Positions 44,763 to 55,455 of a DNA stretch of 64,000 nucleotides are shown piece by piece. The DNA lies in assembly GCA_011799875.1 (NCBI GenBank), contig CM022298.1, positions 495,669,180 through 495,733,179 of the forward strand, written 5' to 3'. The stretch comes from Thinopyrum elongatum (lineage: Eukaryota; Streptophyta; Magnoliopsida; Poales; Poaceae). Made by a program: the position numbers and the translations under genes. A model generated the notes under the pieces. That model did not search any database. It saw nothing but the letters and a program-made list of their open reading frames with translations, and was not told the DNA's origin. Each line of letters begins with the position of its first letter. The first letter of the stretch is position 1.

Positions 44763-46396
44763 TGATACATCTCCAACGTATCTATAATTTATGAAGTATT
44801 CATGCCATGTTTACAACAATTTTATATGGTTTTGGTATGATTTTATTAGAACTAACCCAGACTAACGCTGTTTTCAGCAGAACTACCGTGGTGTCTTTTT
44901 TTATGCAGAAATAAAAGTTCTCGGAATGGGCTGAAAATTTACGGTGATTTTTTATGGACCAAAAGTGACCCCCGAAGCACCGCAGTTGGGCCAGGAAGTC
45001 ATCGAGGAGGCCACAAGCCTAGGGGGCGCGCCCCCCAGCTTGTGGGCCCCTCGGGCACCCCCTTGATGTGAGACCGATGCCAAAAATTCCTATAAATACC
45101 AAAACCCCCGAAAAGAACCCTAGATCAGAAGTTCCGCCGTCGCAAGCCTCTCTAGCCACGAAAAACCAATCGGGAGCCCATTCCGACACCCTGCCGGATG
45201 GGGAAATCATCACCGGAGGCCATCTTCATCATACCGGCGGTCTCCATGACGAGGGGGGAGTAGTTCACCCTCGGGGCTGAGGGTATGTACCAGTAGCTAT
45301 GTGTTTGATCTCTCTCTCGTGTTCTTGATTTAGCATGATGTTGATGTACCGCGAGCTTTGTTACTATAGTTGGATCATATGGTGTTTCTCCCTCTCTATC
45401 TTCTTGTGATGAATTGAGTTTTACGTTTGAGGTTTCACTATTATAAGATTGAATACTTTTATGGATTTGAGAACACTTGATGTATGTCTTTGCGTGGGAT
45501 ACCCGTGGTGACAATGGGGTGTTCTATTGAAGTATTGATTCACTTGATGTATGTTTTGGCACTCAACTCGCGGATTCCGAGGTGACATTGGGGTAATCTA
45601 TGCATAGGGGTTGATGCATGTTTTCATCCTTGTTTCTTCGGTAGAAATCTTGGGGCACTCTTTGAGGTTCTTTGTGTTGGATTGAATATTATGAATCTGA
45701 AGTTGTTTGATGCATATCGTATAATTGACCCACGGATACTTGTGATGACATTGGAGTATGTAGGTGACATTAGGGTTGATTGATGTGTATCATATGGTGT
45801 TATTTTAGTACGAACTCTAGGGCTGTTTGTGACACTTATAGGAATAGCTCAAAAGATTGATCAGAAAGAATAACTTTGAGGTGGTTTCGTACCCTACAAG
45901 CAATTTCATCTTATGTTCTCCACGATAGGAACTTTGGAGTGACTCTTTGTCGCACGTTGAGGGATTGCCATATGATTTAATTATGTTATCATTGTTGAGA
46001 GAATTTGCACTAGTGAAAGTATGAACCCTAGGCCTTGTTTACAAGCATTGCAATACCGTTTTTGCTCACTTTTGTTACTAGTTACCTTGTTATTTATATA
46101 TTTTCAGATTACAAAAAACCTATATCTACTATCCATATTACACTTGTATCACCATCTCTTCGCCGAACTAGTGCACCTATACAATTTACCATTGTATTGG
46201 GTGTGTTGGGGACACAAGAGACTCTTTGTTATTTGGTTGTAGGGTTGTTTGAGAGAGACCATCTTCATCCTACGCCTCCCACGGATTGATAAACCTTAGG
46301 TCATCCACTTGAGGGAAATTTGCTACTATCCTACAAAACTATGTGCTTAGAGGCCCAACACGAGTCTACAAGAAGAAGGTTGCATAGTAGACATCA
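44763..46396 (+). repeat. E2 5' LTR
   Basis: Starts TGATACATCTCCAACG and ends in GTAGACATCA, about 10 bases before the PBS. TATAAATA lies at 45091-45098. It is related to, but clearly different from, S1 after the first 30 bases. Its right half contains repeated TTGATGTATGTTTT / GTGACATTGGGGT phrases at 45450-45780. Confidence 0.8.
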
Positions 46397-46406
46397 AGCT
46401 CTTTTC

Positions 46407-46424
46407 TGGCGCCGTTGCCGGGGA
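46407..46424 (+). other. E2 primer-binding site (tRNA-Asp)
   Basis: TGGCGCCGTTGCCGGGGA, complementary to the 3' end of tRNA-Asp, the primer of Athila-type elements. Confidence 0.88.
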
Positions 46425-46521
46425 GGTGAGTGCTTGAAGGTATATCTTTAGATCTTGCAATTGAATCTTTTAGTTTCTTGTTTATCACTAGTTTAGTTTA
46501 TAAAAAGAAAACTACAAAAAA

Positions 46522-47298
46522 ATGGAATTGAGGTTGCCTCATATTATTCATCTTTATAATGTCTTTCGTGAAAATGATGGAAAGGAAAATTGTGCTCAAT
46601 TGATAGAAGAAGAATTCAATAAAATGGTTGGCATAAAATCTTTGAATGATGAGCATGATTGCAATGTTGTTAGTATGAATTCCTTGAATATCCATGATGC
46701 TAATGATATGCAAAGCCATAAGCTTAGGGATGCTATATTTGATGAAGATGATATTTTTAGTCCCCCAAGTTTTGATGAGAAAATTTATTATGATGAAAGC
46801 ATGCCTCCTATTTATGATGATTATATTGATGAAAGTGGGTTTGGAAGAGTGTCAACTCTAGGCACTAATGATCCCACTATTTTGGAGGGTGTTGAATCTT
46901 TTCACAATATTGATAAAAGTGGACTTGGAGAGGTCATGACTTTATTTAGTGATGAATCCACTATTTTGGAAGAGGTTCCAATTGATTATGAGAACAAAGT
47001 TGCTATCTATGATGATTATTGTGATGACATGTATGCTATAAAGAATAATGATAACCATGAAACTTGTCATCATGATTTTAATTTTCAATTGGATTATGCC
47101 TCACATGATAGTTATTTTGTTGAGTTTGCTCCCACTACTATTCATGAGAATAAATTTGCTTATGTGGAGAGTAATAAAATTTCTATGCTTGTGGATCATG
47201 AAAAGAATGCTTTATGTGATAGCTATATTGTTGAACTCATTCATGATGCTACTGAAAATTATTATGAGAGGAACATATGCTTTTACATATCTCAATAA
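46522..47298 (+). CDS. E2 acidic ORF, unknown function
   Basis: An intact 258-residue ORF with a true ATG start, about 100 bases after the PBS, where gag would be. It is rich in Asp, Glu, Asn, Ile and Tyr, with repeated DES/DEST and DDY motifs (for example MPPIYDDYIDESGFGRVSTL) and two similar blocks (GFGRVSTLGTNDPTILEGV and GLGEVMTLFSDESTILEEV). There is no zinc knuckle, protease or membrane segment. I do not recognise a domain. Such ORFs occur in non-autonomous Athila-like elements of wheat and barley, as far as I recall; whether it is translated is unknown. Confidence 0.5.
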   Translation: MELRLPHIIHLYNVFRENDGKENCAQLIEEEFNKMVGIKSLNDEHDCNVVSMNSLNIHDANDMQSHKLRDAIFDEDDIFSPPSFDEKIYYDESMPPIYDDYIDESGFGRVSTLGTNDPTILEGVESFHNIDKSGLGEVMTLFSDESTILEEVPIDYENKVAIYDDYCDDMYAIKNNDNHETCHHDFNFQLDYASHDSYFVEFAPTTIHENKFAYVESNKISMLVDHEKNALCDSYIVELIHDATENYYERNICFYISQ

Positions 47299-49599
47299 TA
47301 TCAAGTTTCCTCTCTATGTGTTGAAAATCTTAAAGTTTTGCTTGTTTTGCCTTCCTATGCTAGTTGATTCTTGTTCCCATAAATTGTTTGCTCACAAAAT
47401 ACCTATACATAGGAAGTGTGTTAGACTTAAATGTGCTAGTCATATGCTTCATGATGCTCCCATTATGTTTCAATTCTTATCTTTTATGTGAGCATCATTG
47501 AAATCATCATGCCTAGCTAAAAAGGCATTAAGGAAAAGCGCTTGCTGGGAGACAACCCAATATTTACCCCTACTGTTTTTGTGTGTTCACATGATTAATT
47601 ATAGCTTTTGTTCGAATAAAGTGTCATGTAAAGCCTTTGGGATAGTGTGGTTGATAGTTGATTTGATTCTGTGCAGAAACAGAAACTTCTACATCCAGTA
47701 ACAGAATTGTTAAAATTCACTGGAACTTGGAAAAACTCTGAATGTTTTACACAAGATTGATAAATGAATTTAATTTGTTTTCCTAATTTTTCAGAATTTT
47801 TGGAGTTACATAAGTATGACTATAATTCTGGTCTTTACAGACTGTTCTGTTTTTGACAGATTCTGTTTTTGATGTGTTGTTTGCTTATTTTGATGCATCT
47901 ATGGGTAGTATTGGGGGGTTATGAGCCATGGAGAAGCTAGAATACAGTAGATATAATGCAAATAAGAAATTGGAATGAGTTCACAACAGTACCTAAAAGT
48001 GGAGATTTGTTTTATCATACTAACGGATCTCACGAGTTTTTTGTTGAGTTTTGTGTTGTGAAGTTTTCAAGTTTTGGGTGAAGTTTCAATGGACTAGGGA
48101 ATAAGGAGTGGCAAGAGCCTAAGCTTGGGGATGCCCAAGGCACCCCAAGGTAATATTCAAGGACAACCAAGCATCTAAGCTTGGGGATGCCCCGGATGGC
48201 ATCCCCCTCTTTTGTCTTCAATCCATCGGTAAAATTACTTGAGGCTATATTTTAATTCACCACATGATATGTGTTTTGCTTGGAGCGTCATTTTATTTTG
48301 TTAGGATTTGCTTGCTGTTTGAATAAAATACTTAAGATCTAAAATTTTATTTATGAGAGAGTCTTCACATAGCTACTTAATTATTTGACTACTCATTGAT
48401 CTTCACTTATATCTTTTTGGAGTAGTTTGTCATTTACTCTCGTGCTTCACTTATATCCTATGAGTAAATGGTTGAATGAATTGAATATCATAAATCTGAA
48501 ATTATATATGTTTCATATGCTTATCCCATGGGGAGTAATGACTTCACATATAAGAAGTATAGGTGGTAAAATTTATTGAAAGTTAGCAAACACAACATTG
48601 GTCACTTGAACAATTCATGAAAGAATATTGAAGGAAGAGAGATTCCACATATAAATATACTATCTTGGACATCTTCTATGATTGTGATCCCCATTAATTA
48701 TTTTCAAACTTGAGCAAATTAGTTGAAGGTGGACAAGAAAGACAACGTAATGAGTTATGTTTGGGTATATTTGTATAGAAGTTATATTGTTATGGATCCT
48801 CCAACATGTGGTGCTTGCTTAGGATCTTTTGCTAGCCTTCACCTGTACTAAGCGGGAATACTGCTTGTGCATCCACTTCCTTAAACCCAAAGTTATTCCA
48901 TATAAGTCCACCATACCTACCTATATGCGGTATTTACCTGCCGTTCCAAGTAAATTTGCATGTGCCAAACTCTAAATCTTCAAATAATAATCTGTTTTGT
49001 ATGCCCAAATTGCTCATGAAGCGACAGGGGGCGATCAGTATCTTCCATGCTAGGTGGGTTATTCTCACGATAAGTGCTTATTCGCTTGTCATTCACGAGA
49101 AAGTGGCTGGTAATTGGGATGCCCAGTCCTATGATCAAAATCAAAATATAATAATAAAACAAAACTCCCTTGGATTGTTGTTGGTATGGAGGGCACCCGA
49201 GGATTCGGCTAGCCATGGCTTGTGTTTGTTGGTGGAGGGGGAGTAAAACTTTACCTTTCTGTTTGGGAACCGCCTATAATGTGTCTAGCATGGAAGATAT
49301 TGGGAACTCTTGGTCGTTACGTTGACAGTGAAAGCGTACCTCTCAAAATTATATTCATCTCTGTTTTAAAAGCTTCGAGCTCTGGAACCTCTACAAATCC
49401 CTGCTTCCCTCTGCGAAGGGCCTATCTTTTACTTTTATGCAAGAGTCAGTAGTATTCCTTCTCATTTCAACCTCAATTGTTCTCTAGTTGGCAAGTATCA
49501 TGTGGTGGGGAAAGATCCAAGCATATATGGCCATTCAAATATATTTGATCATGAATTATTATTGTTGCCAATTATCTATATGATAAATAAGGTGGGAGG
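47299..49599 (+). other. E2 internal non-coding region
   Basis: AT-rich with no convincing ORF. It holds relics of the post-pol region of Athila-like elements. A tandem phrase AAGCTTGGGGATGCCC occurs twice (48121 and 48177). Confidence 0.55.
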
Positions 49600-50318
49600 T
49601 GTTGGGGATATTCCCCACAACCAAGACCTGGCTCATAAGGATAAGCTGCCTTGAAGCTTAAGTCATCTCTAGGCTTAAGTCACCCTGACGTTAAGTCATC
49701 TCTGGGCTTAAGCAACCATGTAGTCCTCTGTGGACTTAAGAAGCCATGTTAAGTCCTCTCTAGACTTAAGTAGCCATCTTAACCAGCCATGATGAGTCCC
49801 GGAGATGAGTCCCAGAAGATGGGACGCCTGAAGCTAAGCCCCGAAGATAAGTCCTGAAGGTAAGCCGCCCGGCTGGAGATAAGAAGCCCAGGATTCAGAA
49901 GAGTATGGTGAGAAGCCCGTGATAAGAAGCCCGCGATGGGAAGCCAGAAATAGGCTAAGTCCTAATCCTACTAGGACTCTACATGTAACCCGCCCCTTCA
50001 ACTTATATAAGGAGGGGCAGGGCACCCCAAGAGGGTCAGGTCACAATAGATAGGTCTTAGATAGATAAGTCTTAGACAAGATCAAAGTAGATGTTCTCAA
50101 GATAGAGGTAGCGAAACACCGCCCTTGTAACTGAGATCGTCATTATCATCAATATCAATCAAGCAGGATGTAGGCTTTTACCTCCACCGTGAGGGGCCAA
50201 ACCTGGGTAAAACCTCACATCTCTCGTCTTGCTCAACCCGTTCAAGCTACCACTTAGATGCGTTGGCCTCACGACTAAGTCCTCACACTAGGACATCTGC
50301 TGTGACGAAACCACGACA
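49600..50318 (+). repeat. C 5' LTR
   Basis: 719 bp from TGTTGGGGATATTCCCC to AACCACGACA. A TATATAA at 50004-50010 lies in a CTTATATAAGGAGG context. Confidence 0.8.
49655..49925 (+). repeat. Degenerate tandem motifs in the C LTR
   Basis: Repeats of CTTAAGTC plus CTCT/CCT spacers up to about 49770, then repeats of GATAAGAAGCCC-like units to about 49925. They sit upstream of the TATA box, where LTR enhancers often lie. Confidence 0.65.
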
Positions 50319-50337
50319 GTTGGTGCCCACCGTGGGG
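50319..50337 (+). other. C primer-binding region
   Basis: GTTGGTGCCCACCGTGGGG follows the LTR directly. The same kind of sequence follows the 5' LTR of many Tat-like grass gypsy elements. I do not assign the tRNA. Confidence 0.6.
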
Positions 50338-50339
50338 CA

Positions 50340-52133
50340 GCGCACGGTGGTATTGTGTTCTTGGAGGGATTTCTCTCGGGGATCGAGAAGCTCACGATTG
50401 ATTAGATGAAGAAGAGTTTAAGAGAATTAAGTGTTACTGCGTCCAGTGCGGACGCGCTGCCAATGCGATCTGGCGGTTCATCAATCTGAGATCAAGTCGT
50501 TTTCTTCCGCGCAACAGGAATCGATCTCTGAACGCCAAAGTTAACAGCTTCGAGCTTTCACCAAGCGTATCCAGACATCATCAAGAACGACAAGTTCCTT
50601 ACTACTGATTCAACTCAGTACGCAACAACGAAATTGTCAAAGCCGCCGAAGCAGTCAAAATTTTATTGCAAAAAAGAAGAAGAGAAGGAAAGAAGGCTAC
50701 GACAAAGACTCAGACGTAAACTTTCCAAAGACCCCTATGACCCAGAAACAGATACGGCAGCGACCCGAACTCGTCGTGCCCGCGGGCCGACTCCGCCTGG
50801 CCCATCGCTCCTTTGCGTGACCCGCCTCCAGCAGCGGCAAGAGCTGCACGACGTGCCAAGCTGACGCCTCACCTCCGCACCATTGGGGGCTCGCTTGCAT
50901 CAAGACATCATCGTGGCCTTGCCTCGCGGCAACCGACGAGCCGCCCCGTGACCTCGCTGCACCTCGAGCAGCCCTGGCCTCCGAGCCACCCCGTCGCTGT
51001 GGTTCTGCTCGCCGTCGCCTCTGCCTGCGCCGGCTGCCTCATGCCGTGCCTCTGCCTCTCCCGCAGCCCGGCGCCCCTAAACCGCCGCTTCTACCACGGT
51101 CGATTGCCTTGCTCTACTTCGTGGCGGGCCTCCGCTAATTTGCCATTACCTCCGCGTCAAGCCGCCCTGGCCACAGCTCCAAGTCGAGCTACCTCCGCCG
51201 ACAAGCCACCGTGGGCTCTCGCCTCGCAGCGGGCCTTCGCACCAGCAGGCGCGTTGGGCCGCCAAGTCGCCGGCGCTGCACCGCCTGCTCTCCCACCGCA
51301 GCAGCCTCGCCCAGCCTCCTGAGTTGTCGGGCATTTAAGCCGCCGCCCGCCTTTCGTTTCTGCCACACCGGATCACTGGCGCCGCCCGTGGATGGCGTCT
51401 CTCTAACCCGCCGTCAGCTCTGTTGTGCCTCAGCCGAGGCATCGCCACAGTTCGGCCTCCATTACCGAGCCATCCCGCCGCCGGATTGTCGCCTTCTCCG
51501 CCTAACTCGCCGGCCTCGCCTCCGCGGCCTCAGGTAGCCGCCGCAAGCCGCCAACCCCCAGTAATTCGCATGATGCTTCAAGTCGGCCTTGCCTCACCGA
51601 GGGTCTCCTCAGCTGTCGGCCTCGCCGAGCCGCCGGAATCCGCCTCTGCCTCTAAGTGCTGAGCCAACGCCCACCTCTGCTCCACGCGACTTGCCTCCTC
51701 AAAGCTGCTCTCGCACTCGGCCACCCGTGTCACGCCCGCTCCCCCGTGGCCGGGCGCTCCTCAAGCCGGCTACAGCTGTGACCTAACCTCCGCCTCGGGC
51801 TGCCTGCACCTCGCCGGCCTTGCCTTCGTGCTGAGCCGCCGGCCGCCGTCGTCGCCACCGCACTTTCTGCCCGGGTCCTCCTTGAGCCGCCTGCTGGTGT
51901 CGAGGTGCTGTAGCTGTCGCGGCCTCTGAGCCACCGTGGCCTCGCTCCTTTGCCGGGTCCGGCCTCGAGTTGCCGCAACAGTCGCAACTGATGAGCCGCC
52001 ACGGCTGAGTCGCAGCACTGCATGGAGGTAAGTCACAAGATCAGAGGGAGATCGACCTTGGATGTTTTCGGAACTGCACATTCAATGTTCTTGTGGCGAC
52101 TGATGTTGCAGGGCGTGGTATTGGTAGTCCTGA
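50340..52133 (+). other. C internal domain, GC-rich, no recognisable protein
   Basis: The first 300 bases hold a short Lys/Arg-rich ORF (50634-50864, no ATG). From about 50750 to 52030 the sequence is a low-complexity mix of GCC, CCTCGCC and CCGCC units, open in several frames on both strands. I do not call a gene. Confidence 0.5.
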
Positions 52134-53044
52134 TGTCGCTCTATCGTGGGGGAACACGATCACCTATGAGGCCATCGGCCCCTTTGTGGTTCGGCAAAGG
52201 GGGAGATCACGTTGCACAAAGAGCAGAAGCCATGATGCAGCACGACGATGGTGACACTGGTGGTTTTTACCTAGGTTTGGGCCGCTGTGAAGTGTAAAAC
52301 CCTACTCCTACTTTGGTGGATTGAATGGAGAGACACGACGAACACGCATCGCTCAAACCCGGCAAGGTGGCCTCGGGGAGAGCAGCTACGCGCGTACAAG
52401 TGTGCGAGGGTCCGAATCCTTTGCTAGGTCGCCTTGGACCTCCTTTTATAGTTCAAGGGGTAACCACAATGGCAAAATAATTAGATAGCTAACAGTGCTA
52501 TCATACCTAACTCTGGTAGTTAGGACAAAGTGCATTAAATGCACTGCTAGGTGCCATGCTGAGGGTGAAGCCCGGCAAGCCTGCCGTGGCGCTTAATCAC
52601 CTCTTGCTTATCATCTTGACACGCCTCTGGACGGGTGTCACTTGGGGGTAATCTGTCTTCCAATGCGCTGCCAAGTGCTCAGTGGAAGCCACTTAATCAC
52701 TTGGGGGCTCGACACCACACCGATAAGTGATTGGCGTCATGGTGCGGTGGAGCGGTGGCGCCTTGGCGGGGAGATTTGCCCTTGGCGGACCCGGCAAGCC
52801 TGCTGGGGAAATCTTGGACTTGCTTCCGGGGCAGCCTCGACCTGGCCGAGCTCTCCTGCTCTGCAAGTGAGGCCTTCTTACAATGGCATCTTGATGTCTT
52901 TGATGTTCTTAATGCGCTCCTTGATCTCACGAAGAGCGGCTTCTCTGGCCTTGGCCTTGCTTTGTATGTTGGTGCTTGATATGTGGCGCCAGCACGCTTG
53001 TGTGTAAGTCTGGGCAATGATCGTGAATGTTTGTTGCACCGACA
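52134..53044 (-). repeat. A 3' LTR
   Basis: On the minus strand it starts TGTCGGTGCAACAAAC at 53044, just after a purine-rich GGGGGCTCC. A minus-strand TATAAAAGGA lies at 52441-52450. The other end is uncertain; I place it at 52134 (plus strand TGTCGCTC), but 52185 (TGTGGTTCGG) is an alternative. Confidence 0.65.
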
Positions 53045-53523
53045 GGAGCCCCCGGGCCTGGCCCACACGTGCTGCCGGGCATCATTGGGGTAGGCCCCAA
53101 CAACTACACAGGTGAGCACCCGAGCCATGCCACTATGGGGTTCAAGTCTCTCTTGAAGTTTCTCCTTGCTTCTTCATTAACCTGTGATTGAATCAGTTTC
53201 CGGTTTTTTCGTGAGTCGTGCGGAACGCCGTGGGGCAGCCCACGTCGTGACCTGTGGGTCACCCACGTTCACGGGGAGGTAACTGCCATTTTACTCGTCC
53301 CACTACTCCTACCGTTTCGCCACGTACACTGCATGCATTGCGTAGGGTTGGTCGCGGATGCGTAGGATGCGGGAATGAGTGCCATGGCAGAAAGCTAGGC
53401 GCCGTGGATAGGCACAAGAGGGTGGTCTTGATTCTGTACATCGTCAGTGATGCAGAGGAGCTGGATTGGTGGAGTGGGGCGGTTGCCTCCTGGGTGAGGA
53501 GCCAGCCCCCGGCCATGTCCGCC
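53045..53523 (+). other. A: PPT side and upstream region of the antisense ORF
   Basis: Contains GGAGCCCCCGGG at the LTR border (PPT on the minus strand) and then upstream sequence of the antisense gene. Frames are open upstream of the ATG at 53599 but I see no domain there. Confidence 0.5.
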
Positions 53524-53530
53524 TATAAAA
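53524..53530 (+). promoter_or_regulatory. TATA box of the antisense ORF in element A
   Basis: TATAAAA in the context CGCCTATAAAATGG, 75 bases upstream of the ATG on the plus strand. This spacing suits a core promoter with a 40-45-base leader (CTCACTCACACACATC follows). Confidence 0.65.
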
Positions 53531-53598
53531 TGGAGGCATGGGCGAGGTGCTCACTCACACACATCTCCTCCTTCTTCTTCCTCTGTCTTCCTTCCACT

Positions 53599-54237
53599 AT
53601 GGTGAGGGGGAGAGGACGCGGTCGTCCCCCAGCAGCGGCAACGAGGGTCTCTTCTCGGCAGCGCCTCCCTCCCCCCTCTGGGGAGGCAGGGGCAGAGTCC
53701 AGCGTACGAGGTGATGCTCCAGGATGTGGGCACGGTCGTCACGGCGCTTGGGGCCGAGGAGGTCGTGGTGGTGCCCTGATCGCCCCTCCTCCAGCCGCCT
53801 TGGCCCCAAACAAAGGCCACGTCGAGGACCAGCCGCTGGAGTTTATCGTCAAGCTGCGCGGGCCTCCGCGCAGTCGCCATCGTCTTCCTACCCCTTTCAT
53901 AAGAGTGATGGAGGTAGAGCAGCCGCCAGGATTGAAGCTGCACATGAGGGGCTGCTGTAATGGCAGCATGCGGGCAGACGTAGAGTTCCCCGAGCCTCAC
54001 GTCATGCTTCTCCGGCGTGGCTGGAAAACCTTCGTTCGTGCCCACAGCTTGGCGGCTGGGCACATTCTCCATTTTAAGTTAATGGAGGCAAACCTTCTCT
54101 CCATCAAGGTCTTCGGGCGTTCGGGTGCTCGCTTAGGGTGCTGCGCAGAGAGCTCGACCGACGACGAAAGCTCCTCCTCGAGCGATAGCGACGAGGAGGA
54201 CACCGGTGGGGAGGACGATGACGGCGAGTCAGACTGA
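53599..54237 (+). CDS. Antisense ORF of element A, B3-like DNA-binding fold
   Basis: An intact ORF of 212 residues on the strand opposite to the element's pol. The N-terminus is Arg/Gly-rich (MVRGRGRGRPP) and could bind nucleic acid or act in nuclear import. Residues about 75-175 follow the pattern of a plant B3 domain: PLEFIVKL, LPTPFIRVME, VEFPEPHVMLLRRGWKTFVR, HSLAAGHILHFKLME and LLSIKVFG. The C-terminus is a Ser/Asp/Glu tail (DDESSSSSDSDEEDTGGEDD) like an acidic activation region. It has its own TATA box and lies between integrase and 3' LTR, where Tat-group elements carry extra antisense ORFs. The B3 assignment is by eye; a cupredoxin-like or unrelated fold cannot be excluded. Function is unknown. 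Confidence 0.65.
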   Translation: MVRGRGRGRPPAAATRVSSRQRLPPPSGEAGAESSVRGDAPGCGHGRHGAWGRGGRGGALIAPPPAALAPNKGHVEDQPLEFIVKLRGPPRSRHRLPTPFIRVMEVEQPPGLKLHMRGCCNGSMRADVEFPEPHVMLLRRGWKTFVRAHSLAAGHILHFKLMEANLLSIKVFGRSGARLGCCAESSTDDESSSSSDSDEEDTGGEDDDGESD

Positions 54238-55455
54238 GCGCCGGTCACACCATCATCGTCAGGTGGCGTCGGCAGCACTATCATCTGCACCTGGTCTTCT
54301 CCCAGGCAGAGTGATTTGCCCGGGGCTGGGTGTGGATGCCTTCGCCTCCTCCAGCAGTCTTCCAGCTAGGCCCCGACAAGCTTCCTCGTGGAATCTGGCT
54401 TCGTCTTCCCTGCCGGGGTCCCTCCTGCCGCGTTCCGCTGGTCCTGGCGGTGGTGACCAGGGCATCGCCTAGCCGCTCTCTCCGTCTGCCGTCTTCGCCC
54501 CCGCCACTCCCGATCTTGTCAGGATGCATCCCACAGGCCCTGACGGAGTCGGGTTGGGCTTCTGCCCAGGCGCTCCATTTGCTCTCTTCGCCTCCCACTG
54601 TAGCTCCTAGGAGGAGAGGGACAAGAAAGGCATTACGGAGCACTTATCGTTTTTCAATCTAAAGTACGTAGGCATTTGCCAAACTTTAGTCTTAAATATG
54701 TAACCTACTACCCATGCTTGTACCCTGTATGATCTGTACTTGTTTATCAGCGTATTAATGAAAAAGAGTGCTTGCCGGGTATTTTGTGCATGCGTAATGT
54801 TCATGCTGAGGAATGATCCCTCAATACTTTCAAGTAAACAATGTTCCCCAGCAGCGCATCTTGCCGGTCCCTTTCCCTGCTACCACTACGCCCTTACTTT
54901 GGTAGGGTAGGAGCGAGGATGGGAGCAGGCCCCTTGTCCGCTCCTCTCGATTGTTACTACGACCAACTTCTGACCGAAGAAACTTCGGACCAGGAAAGAT
55001 GGGAGCACAGAAGATAGGAACGACTAGGTTTTCTCACGCTCAAGTTTTTCATACAGAGGTACATGATTTATGGTGGGGCGAACTTAGCTATGCCTATCGT
55101 TCTTCTTATTGTCTCCGGCAGTGATAGGCTGTCGGGGGTCGATGCGCTGGCCTGCCCTTCTCTTTTCCTTTGGGGAAGTTCACCTATGGTGGAAGCTGTG
55201 AACCAAAGAAGCACAAGGGAGAAACCAGCTGCATACGATCTCTTTGTAAAGGATTAATCAGCTCATGCTAAGCATTGTTATAATCCTAGAAAGATATATG
55301 CTCAAATTAAACATGCATGCAAGTTTTTAGGGCGCCAGCGCTTCGTTTCATTATCTTTGCACAGGGTCTGTGCCTAGCTTTGTACAAAGGGTTACATGCA
55401 CATCGGCAATGCTTGTACAAAAGGTGGCTGCCGGGGCAGAGCCCGGCAACCGCCC
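54238..55455. other. A: region between antisense ORF and integrase
   Basis: Convergent 3' regions of the antisense ORF and pol. The first 400 bases are GC-rich with compositional ORFs on both strands. The rest is AT-richer and empty as far as I can see. Confidence 0.5.

Larger units (their letters stand above)
44763..49599 (+). mobile_element. E2: Athila-like gypsy element, left part
   Basis: Plus orientation: 5' LTR, tRNA-Asp PBS, one ORF, then a non-coding internal region. That region includes the phrase GCGCTTGCTGGGAGACAACC (47540), which I know from Athila-like wheat elements. There is no gag-pol. The internal sequence stops at 49599 where element C begins. The 3' LTR is not in the window. 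The 5 bases left of it are GGCAC. Confidence 0.75.
49600..52133 (+). mobile_element. C: plus-oriented gypsy-type element, left part
   Basis: 5' LTR followed by a PBS-like site and a GC-rich internal domain. It lies in E2 (left flank GGAGG). It is cut at about 52133 by element A. No reverse transcriptase or integrase is seen in this part. Confidence 0.65.

Noticed and set aside
50813..51322. 169-residue Pro/Ala-rich ORF
   Set aside because: Low-complexity GC-rich sequence open in several frames; no ATG-dependent signal or domain.
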